A stretch of 64,000 bases of DNA from a virus, in IMG/VR virus record IMGVR_UViG_3300033145_000529, positions 1 through 64,000 of that record; one strand, 5' to 3'. Each line of letters starts with the position of its first letter. Position 1 is the stretch's first letter. Made by a program: the position numbers and the translations under genes. Below are positions 31,022 to 36,270 of the stretch, in pieces. The notes under the pieces are model-generated. The model was not told the DNA's origin, made no database searches, and saw only the letters and a program-made list of their open reading frames with translations.

Positions 31022-31210
31022 ATGATTAGGTTAGAGAAACCTCTAAGATTTATATGTGACAAGATTTGTGATAATTGCTTGATTCGGTTCAAGTGTTGGA
31101 CTCAACGTGGAACTAAACAGCTTTCTGTCGAAGAATTCCATAAGATTGCTGAGAAGAGTAAGTGTAATGGTTGCGTGGGGTCTGAGTTTTATCTAGGATG
31201 TGCAAATTGA
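31022..31210 (+). CDS. Cys-module protein, right-arm copy
   Basis: 62 aa following GAGGTAGTTGA. Holds the canonical module CDNCLIRFKCWT preceded by another Cys, and CNGCVG further on. It shows that the family is not limited to the left arm. Function unknown. Confidence 0.7.
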   Translation: MIRLEKPLRFICDKICDNCLIRFKCWTQRGTKQLSVEEFHKIAEKSKCNGCVGSEFYLGCAN

Positions 31211-31608
31211 AAACTATTTATAGTACTGGAGCATTTGGAGAACCATATCGTATTGAAGTAAGTGATGCCTTATTAATGGAGGTTATAACTGCTCAACGTC
31301 AGCTTAAAATGTTACCTTGGAACGGTGAGATGTTCTTGCCTGTTCCTATTATTCCTCTAAGCATAGATAAAGAGCTTAATGCTGAGATTGTGGTAGGTAA
31401 GACTTCGGTTTCTATTTGTATCGAAGGTCCAGTGGGAAGAGAAATTATGTTAGACGGAATTGATGATTTACTAACTGTCCCAGATATTTACGTGAGTAAA
31501 GACTTTGAACTCACTCTTTCTGAGCACATGTTCAGCTTAACACCACGTGACGTAGATATGATAGCTACTTGGAAGGGTCTTAAACAGAAAAAATTGGAAG
31601 ACATGTAA
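31198..31608 (+). CDS. hypothetical protein, 136 aa
   Basis: ATG overlaps the end of the Cys-module gene by 13 bases. Beta-rich sequence (EIVVGKTSVSICIEG) without recognised family. Confidence 0.6.
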   Translation: MCKLKTIYSTGAFGEPYRIEVSDALLMEVITAQRQLKMLPWNGEMFLPVPIIPLSIDKELNAEIVVGKTSVSICIEGPVGREIMLDGIDDLLTVPDIYVSKDFELTLSEHMFSLTPRDVDMIATWKGLKQKKLEDM

Positions 31609-31637
31609 AATATTTCGATTTCGTGCGTAGTTTAAAC

Positions 31638-31675
31638 GGTCTAATAAGCATAAATCATTAGTGATCGATCAGGGA
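31638..31675 (+). promoter_or_regulatory. two-block element, copy 1
   Basis: GGTCTAAT (31638-31645), twelve bases, then TTAGTGATCGATCAGGGA (31658-31675). Both blocks recur, with thirteen bases between, at 55,594-55,632. TGATCGATCA is a palindrome. Each copy lies shortly before a gene start, so a phage-specific late promoter is the favoured reading. Confidence 0.55.
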
Positions 31676-31688
31676 GTAAGTTTGCAAA

Positions 31689-32025
31689 ATGGACTTTTAT
31701 AAATTTCAAGGATACTTTTAAAGAGTATCAACAACGTTTCGGGCTTACTAGATATAAAGTGTATTTTAAGTTTGAACCCTTAGAGAACTCTTTTGCTGAC
31801 CTTACTGTTAACCAAAATGATATGGTAGCAACGGTTACACTAAATAGTCAGTTATCTGAGAAAAGTGAACCTTTTAAAGATGTCAAGAGAAGTGCTAAAC
31901 ATGAAGCTCTACATCTTTTATTGTCAAGACTAGAACACAGGGTACATTCCAAGTATGTAGCAAATGAAGAGATATATGAATCTGTTGAGGAGCTAGTATT
32001 TAAGCTTGAGGAACTAATAATGTAA
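31689..32025 (+). CDS. metallopeptidase-like small protein, frame broken near start
   Basis: The protein frame (FKDTFKEYQQRFGLTRYKVY...) is open from about 31,650 but has no ATG. An ATG at 31689 joins it if one T is removed from TTTT. From there it is about 111 aa with KHEALHLLL (HExxH), the mark of small zinc peptidase-like phage proteins. Either a one-base error or a non-ATG start (ATA). The stop lies two bases before the tmRNA. Confidence 0.55.
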
Positions 32026-32027
32026 TT

Positions 32028-32379
32028 GGGGGTGCGTGGTTTCGACAGGGTAATTACGCTATATATAAGCAGGTAGTCTTTGGTGAAAAGACTTAAACAG
32101 CACCGAAAAAATAACTGACGAAGTTAAATTATTTGTAGTCCTCGAAGAAGGATTACTCTTTCTCGATGAGAGCGTTGAGTCTCCCGTGAAAGACCGTTTC
32201 TCAACAGAACCAGTTGAAGCTCTAGCAACTGTCTAAGAAATTAGAAAGAATTTAGAGTTACGTTCCCTCCACCCTTCTCGGTTCAGTTCAGGAGAACGTA
32301 AGCTTAGGAACTGAGTAAACCTGTAGAAAGTATTTAGTAGGTTATTTTGGACAGGGAGTTCGACCCTCCCTCACCTCCA
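32028..32379 (+). ncRNA. ssrA: tmRNA (ribosome rescue)
   Basis: Starts GGGGGTG and contains GCGTGGTTTCGACAGGG, the conserved tmRNA 5' end. The 3' end has GGACAGGGAGTTCGACCCTCCC (T arm) and CACCTCC, which closes the 7-bp acceptor stem with GGGGGTG; CCA is not encoded. PK1 is AGTCTTT/AAAGACT with GGTG pairing to CACC (32,101). Twelve bases on, GAC at 32117 is the expected resume codon. No canonical ALAA tag follows: the frame is open for 39 codons to TAA at 32,234, ending VEALATV. 352 nt is normal length. Confidence 0.9.
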
Positions 32380-32451
32380 CAGTCAGTAGATGACAATAGA
32401 AAATTCTGTCGTTCACCTACAAATATTGACATGATGACGACTATATATATT

Positions 32452-32688
32452 ATGAAAAAATCAAGACAAATAATAATACAAGATGATTGTGAAGAACAGC
32501 ATGAGTCGTTCTGGTGTGACGCTACCAATTGCGATAACTGTATGCTGAGGTTTCAGTGCTTTACCTCTCGTTCTGAAACAATTATAGTAACTTTTCCACT
32601 AGAAGTTATAGATGACAAAATAAAAGAAGTTCACGCACAAAAATGGAGGTTAAGGGATGGGAGCTCTAGACCTAGAGCGAACCGATAA
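32452..32688 (+). CDS. Cys-module protein next to tmRNA
   Basis: 78 aa from ATG 32452 (ATG 32431 also possible). Module CDNCMLRFQCFT preceded by another Cys; the rest is unrecognised. Transcription probably continues from the tmRNA. Confidence 0.6.
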   Translation: MKKSRQIIIQDDCEEQHESFWCDATNCDNCMLRFQCFTSRSETIIVTFPLEVIDDKIKEVHAQKWRLRDGSSRPRANR

Positions 32689-32737
32689 GGTAGTTACTTT
32701 TCCACTGATGCTGGTTAGCCAGCGAGAAGGTGGGTGA
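32657..32737 (+). CDS. possible miniprotein, 26 aa
   Basis: ATG after GGAGGTTAAGG, overlapping the previous gene's end. Unrecognised 26-residue product (TDKVVTFPLMLVSQREGG). Good ribosome site is the main support. Confidence 0.4.
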   Translation: MGALDLERTDKVVTFPLMLVSQREGG

Positions 32738-32767
32738 AATATATGGACGGACCTAATTGGACCAACG

Positions 32768-32893
32768 ATGGAGCTGAAGCAGAGATATATTAATGCACCA
32801 ATCTGTCCTGAATGCCAAAGAGTTATGGTATATTTATACACTGATAAAGAGATGGAAGTCATCTTTGAAGAAGATGACGAAGGTGACCCCTAG
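32768..32893 (+). CDS. small protein with CPEC, 41 aa
   Basis: ATG frame of 41 codons with CPEC and an acidic tail (EEDDEGDP). Weak ribosome site. Half of a zinc knuckle suggests dimerisation or a truncated gene. Confidence 0.4.
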   Translation: MELKQRYINAPICPECQRVMVYLYTDKEMEVIFEEDDEGDP

Positions 32894-32911
32894 TAAACAA
32901 CTAATGATATT

Positions 32912-32931
32912 CGCAATCACCTTAGATTGCG
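32912..32931 (+). terminator. short perfect hairpin
   Basis: CGCAATC-ACCTTA-GATTGCG, seven base pairs with a six-base loop, between the CPEC gene and the TaqI-like gene. No T run follows. Confidence 0.4.
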
Positions 32932-32958
32932 AGTATATTGTTATGCCTGGAGATAACT

Positions 32959-33543
32959 ATGGAAATAGAGGAATTAGAGAAGATTATCTCAGGTTACAGG
33001 ATAAGCAAACCGAAATTTCGGGGAGAGGAAGTAGAGAACAAGTCTCTACCGTTTATGCTCTCCACATTTAGAGAGTTGATAAAAGATGAAATACCACCAA
33101 CACAAGAAATTTTTCTTAATACTTTCAAAACTAAATATCCTGACCTGAAGTTAAGAGGACTTGTATCAAGACTGAAGAGAGCTTATTTATCGTATGTTCG
33201 GGAGTACCATCTTGGGTATCTATTAAAAAAGCACTTTAAGAGAGTTATATATGATGAGAAATTAGATATTGGCGGTGTGGATTATGTAGTCTACTATCGT
33301 GGAATCAAGTTCAATATTCATGCCTATGTCAATACTGAGAATGGTAAGTATTGGAGAGAAGTCAAAAATGGAAGACACAAGTTTCGTGGTGAACACTTGG
33401 ATATTCCTATGGACTTAGATAAAGGAAAGCGTTGCGGCAAGATTATTCTTTATACCAATGACAATGTAAATAAATTAAAAATAGAGATGAGAAAGATTGC
33501 TGACAAAAGATATACTAAAAAGACGGAAAATAATGGTCTGTGA
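32959..33543 (+). CDS. TaqI-like restriction endonuclease
   Basis: 194 aa from ATG 32959 (GGAG seven bases upstream). The stretch LVSRLKRAYLSYVREYHL...DEKLDIGGVDYVVYYRG (107-115) followed by FNIHAYVNTENG and an R-x-V-K resembles, from memory, the catalytic part of R.TaqI (ELDALGVDLQVRYRG...NLHLFVDT). TaqI cuts TCGA. No methyltransferase lies beside it, so host DNA breakdown or competitor exclusion is more likely than classic restriction-modification. Assignment is by pattern only. Confidence 0.5.
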   Translation: MEIEELEKIISGYRISKPKFRGEEVENKSLPFMLSTFRELIKDEIPPTQEIFLNTFKTKYPDLKLRGLVSRLKRAYLSYVREYHLGYLLKKHFKRVIYDEKLDIGGVDYVVYYRGIKFNIHAYVNTENGKYWREVKNGRHKFRGEHLDIPMDLDKGKRCGKIILYTNDNVNKLKIEMRKIADKRYTKKTENNGL

Positions 33544-33614
33544 CATTTTCCGCAAAAATTGGCACTATGTTGATGCTAACTTTTTTTGCTTGGCAAAGTG
33601 ATCTTAATAAGGAC

Positions 33615-33657
33615 GTTAGATCAGATCTTAACATTATATATTAGATCTTTGATCTAA
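33615..33657. repeat. GATC palindrome pair
   Basis: GTTAGATC-A-GATCTTAAC (33615-33632) and perfect TTAGATC-TTT-GATCTAA (33641-33657) flank an AT-rich ACATTATATA. They lie just after the TaqI-like gene. Operator-like; five GATC sites in about 60 bases including one at 33,600. Confidence 0.55.
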
Positions 33658-33672
33658 GGAAATTATGAAAAA

Positions 33673-33849
33673 ATGTACGAAATGTGGCAGGATATGAAAC
33701 AACGTATTTTTAACACCAAATGTAATAACTACCCCAACTACGGGGTCGTGGCATTATTGTTTGTGATTCGTGATAATGATGGTAACTACGAGCCAAACAA
33801 TTGTCAGTGGTTAACTAAGTCAGAACATGGTAGGAAGAGCAATGGGTGA
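33673..33849 (+). pseudogene. HNH-type homing nuclease remnant
   Basis: Begins YEMWQDMKQRIFN...NNYPNYG and ends DNDGNYEPNNCQWLTKSEHGRKS, the two ends of a common phage HNH protein (W-x-x-M-K-Q-R ... Y-G-G-R-G-I ... DNDGxYEPxNCxW). The middle is deleted, and YGGRGIIVCDS is read in another frame, because a GGGG run is one G short. Non-functional remnant. Confidence 0.6.
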
Positions 33850-34063
33850 GGAAACCAATAAAAAAAGCATAATTAAAGCGTTGAGAAAGAATCGCAGGGA
33901 ACTTACCACTATTATTGATGGATTTAAAGCGTTGGATGAGACTGATGATGAGCGGTTGAACCGAGTACTCGCTCAAGGGATAGTATTAACCCTGTTTGAG
34001 TTTATTGACACTTTAGTAATAAATGAAATTGATATTCATAATTTTATAAAGAGGAGAGGATAA
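33842..34063 (+). CDS. hypothetical helical protein, 73 aa
   Basis: ATG after GTAGGAAGAGC, overlapping the end of the HNH remnant. Helical, basic N terminus, hydrophobic second half (VLTLFEFIDTLVI). No family recognised. Confidence 0.55.
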   Translation: MGEETNKKSIIKALRKNRRELTTIIDGFKALDETDDERLNRVLAQGIVLTLFEFIDTLVINEIDIHNFIKRRG

Positions 34064-34332
34064 TGGATTGTTTTTTGGAAAAACATTTAAAAGAAGAACA
34101 CGCAGCTATGAAAAACCCCAAATTGGGTGGTATTGTAATGACATGTCCTGTTTTGGGGTGCCAGATTTGTATGTGGTGTTGTTTACACATTCGTGACGTG
34201 GCGAATCCGCTTAGTAGAAATTATGCTACTGACCATCATCCAAATTATGCTATAAAAGTACCAGAACTTTCTGAAAGAAACCTTGATAGTATTTGGGAAA
34301 CTTGTGCTCGTTGCCATAATGTAACGACTTGA
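34063..34332 (+). CDS. Cys/His-rich protein, 89 aa
   Basis: ATG overlaps the previous stop (TAATG) after AGAGGAGAGG. CPVLGCQICMWCCLHIRD and a C-terminal CARCHN suggest two metal sites. It does not match the recurrent module. Confidence 0.6.
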   Translation: MDCFLEKHLKEEHAAMKNPKLGGIVMTCPVLGCQICMWCCLHIRDVANPLSRNYATDHHPNYAIKVPELSERNLDSIWETCARCHNVTT

Positions 34333-34357
34333 CAACTAAAGGTTTGTATGGTATAAT
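34329..34357 (+). promoter_or_regulatory. rightward promoter before the ClpP-like gene
   Basis: TTGACA, 17-bp spacer ending GTATGG, TATAAT. Consensus boxes with TG extended -10; no GGC. The -10 overlaps the ATG of the 69-aa gene, so it mainly serves the ClpP-like, dUTPase and RNR genes. Confidence 0.82.
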
Positions 34358-34565
34358 GGAAGTAGATAAGTTAAAGAAGGATGTAGATAAGTTACGTGAC
34401 AGGGTTGCTGAATTAATAGCACCTGGGTTTTCATACTACCAGCAAGAATTGATTAGGCGCATAATTAAGTCTGTTCTTCCTCAGATGAAAAATAAGTGTG
34501 ATATTAGTATTGCTAAAGAAATTTTGAGCATAACGGAGTGGTTAGATGAAAAAATCACAGCATGA
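34356..34565 (+). CDS. small helical protein, 69 aa
   Basis: ATG at 34356 lies within the -10 box of a promoter, so this gene must be read from an upstream transcript; a TTG at 34329 is an alternative. Coiled-coil-like N terminus (DKLKKDVDKLRDRVAEL). Overlaps the next gene by 20 bases. Confidence 0.5.
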   Translation: MEVDKLKKDVDKLRDRVAELIAPGFSYYQQELIRRIIKSVLPQMKNKCDISIAKEILSITEWLDEKITA

Positions 34566-35187
34566 GGTATGCGGTGGAATAACAATTGATGCTGAGTTTG
34601 AAAGGAGAACGCTTCGAGCTAATAGGGTGTTGGTCTTAACGGGTGACCTAGAAAGTGGTAGTGCTCGTGAATTTATAGAGGATATCAAGATGCTGTTGCT
34701 GGAGGATTCTACTGACCCAATTACTATAACTATCTCTTCACCTGGTGGAAATGTTTTTTGTGGGATTGCTGTTATAAGAGCAATCAGGTCGGTTCAGAGT
34801 AGAGGAATAAAGGTTTTTGGTGATGTTCATGGGCAGGCAATGTCAATGGCATTCTTCATTTTACAGTGTTGTGATGAGAGGAGGATGGGCAGTTTTTGTA
34901 CATTGATGGCTCATGGTATTACCACTGGCTTTATTGGTGATATGAGGAATGTTGAAGCGGAGCAAAAATTGCTTACCTTTTGGCAGAGGGAGATAGCTCA
35001 ATTAATTGCTAATCGCTGTACTGCTGAGGGAACTGAGTATGCGGAAATCGGATATTGGTTTGCCATTTTAAAAGATAATACTCCGCAATTTTATGATAGT
35101 CAGGAATCTAAGGAAATGGGGTTAATTGATACGGTCTATGACGATAATAAAAATCAAAAAAATACACCCAAAAGCGATAGTTCCTAA
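34546..35187 (+). CDS. ClpP-like serine protease
   Basis: 213 aa of the ClpP/crotonase fold. SSPGGNVFCGIAVIRAI (64-80), GQAMSMA with the nucleophile Ser100 and LMAHGI with His123 match ClpP's catalytic layout. Such proteins in phages act in prohead maturation or protein turnover. Here a separate prohead protease exists next to the capsid gene, so this one is more likely a turnover protease, possibly recruiting a host ClpX/ClpA. The tmRNA is only 2.2 kb upstream. Confidence 0.82.
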   Translation: MKKSQHEVCGGITIDAEFERRTLRANRVLVLTGDLESGSAREFIEDIKMLLLEDSTDPITITISSPGGNVFCGIAVIRAIRSVQSRGIKVFGDVHGQAMSMAFFILQCCDERRMGSFCTLMAHGITTGFIGDMRNVEAEQKLLTFWQREIAQLIANRCTAEGTEYAEIGYWFAILKDNTPQFYDSQESKEMGLIDTVYDDNKNQKNTPKSDSS

Positions 35188-35569
35188 AATTGCTACTAAA
35201 GGTTCAGCTTGCTTTGATTTTTGTGCTTGCGAGAATTTTGTTCTAGGCAATGGTCATTTTTATAAAGCTAGAACTGGTATCATCTTTGAAGTACCTAAAG
35301 GGTGGCACATTAAAGTATATAATAGAAGTGGCATGGCTGCTAGGGGTATTATAATTCCTAATGCACCTGGGATTATAGATTCTGATTACAGGGGGGAAGT
35401 TATTGTTCTGCTTTATGGTTTATTTATGAAGAAACAAGAAATCTTCCAAATTGGTAGTAGGATAGCACAGGGTGAATTGATGAGGGGAGTACCCATTGGG
35501 TTTAGAGTAGTTTCTAAATTATCGGACACTGAACGTGGTTCAGGAGGTTTTGGTTCGACTGGCAAGTAA
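35138..35569 (+). CDS. dut: dUTP diphosphatase (dUTPase)
   Basis: 143 aa from ATG 35138, overlapping the protease gene. Motifs in order: ATKGSACFDF (motif 1), NRSGMAARGI (motif 2), GIIDSDYRGEV (motif 3), RIAQGEL (motif 4) and ERGSGGFGSTG (motif 5). It hydrolyses dUTP to dUMP and PPi and keeps uracil out of phage DNA. The ribonucleotide reductase follows 700 bases later. Confidence 0.9.
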   Translation: MTIIKIKKIHPKAIVPKIATKGSACFDFCACENFVLGNGHFYKARTGIIFEVPKGWHIKVYNRSGMAARGIIIPNAPGIIDSDYRGEVIVLLYGLFMKKQEIFQIGSRIAQGELMRGVPIGFRVVSKLSDTERGSGGFGSTGK

Positions 35570-35579
35570 AGGAGAGGAA

Positions 35580-35660
35580 ACGAAGGAATATGAAGTCTAT
35601 TTAGCTGGTAGGATAGCTAATCTTAGTTACGATGAAGCTATGCTGCTCGTGATGAGATGA
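35580..35660 (+). pseudogene. nucleoside deoxyribosyltransferase-like remnant, ACG start
   Basis: AAAGGAGAGG precedes ACG, then KEYEVYLAGRIANLSYDEA, the start of the nucleoside 2-deoxyribosyltransferase/DUF4406 fold (VYLAGPI...). The frame stops after 26 codons, while another frame continues ARDEMIKN. So it combines an odd start codon with truncation or a frameshift. Confidence 0.45.
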
Positions 35661-35687
35661 TTAAAAACTAAACGCAGTCGGCATTAA

Positions 35688-35951
35688 GTGTCGGACTCCA
35701 ATGCGGGCAAAGAAAACCTTAAAAATATACAAAAAATTACTGCTGATGCTTTCAAAGATGGTCTTACTATAAATGAAGTAATTCAAAGAGACTTGAGCGA
35801 TATAGAGAAAGTTAATGTTGTGTTGATTCTAACTAGAGATACTCCTAGTTGGGGCACAACTAGAATAGTACCTGACTTTGACTCGGCTGTTCAGGTATTG
35901 TTGCATTGGAAGAAATACTGGAACGGCGAGGGAGTACATGATACGAGGTAG
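35688..35951 (+). CDS. hypothetical protein, 87 aa, GTG start
   Basis: Alpha/beta protein (KVNVVLILTRDTPSWGTTRIV) with no recognised family and no clear ribosome site. Lies in the nucleotide-metabolism block. Confidence 0.5.
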   Translation: MSDSNAGKENLKNIQKITADAFKDGLTINEVIQRDLSDIEKVNVVLILTRDTPSWGTTRIVPDFDSAVQVLLHWKKYWNGEGVHDTR

Positions 35952-35957
35952 AAAATA

Positions 35958-36269
35958 ATGGAAAATAGATTTGGATGGGGTTCAACACCCCTTATACACA
36001 TTTTATATGATACGGATATTGATGCTCCAGGTGAGGGTCAAAGACTTTGGATAACCGATATATTCATTGAATGTGGTGATAGTACCAGTATTGGACTTAG
36101 TGAGAGTGGTGGTGGTGAAGTCCTTGTTCCTAGTGTTAAGAACATGGACCATACATTTGCCGCACCGATAAAGCTGGCTGAGAACAAAGGAGTATCAATA
36201 GATATTACTGGTGTTGGCTCAACACGTATTTTGATTGGTTATTATATTGAGGGAGTGAGTCACAATTAA
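35958..36269 (+). CDS. hypothetical beta-rich protein, 103 aa
   Basis: Follows the previous gene closely and ends one base before the RNR start. Predicted beta-rich (LWITDIFIECGDSTSIGL). No family recognised; a small virion or jelly-roll protein is possible but unproven. Confidence 0.5.
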   Translation: MENRFGWGSTPLIHILYDTDIDAPGEGQRLWITDIFIECGDSTSIGLSESGGGEVLVPSVKNMDHTFAAPIKLAENKGVSIDITGVGSTRILIGYYIEGVSHN

Positions 36270-36270
36270 G

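Noticed and set aside
32347-32451. N-terminal extension of the 113-aa ORF
   Set aside because: It would overlap the 3' end of the tmRNA; the ATG at 32452 is preferred.
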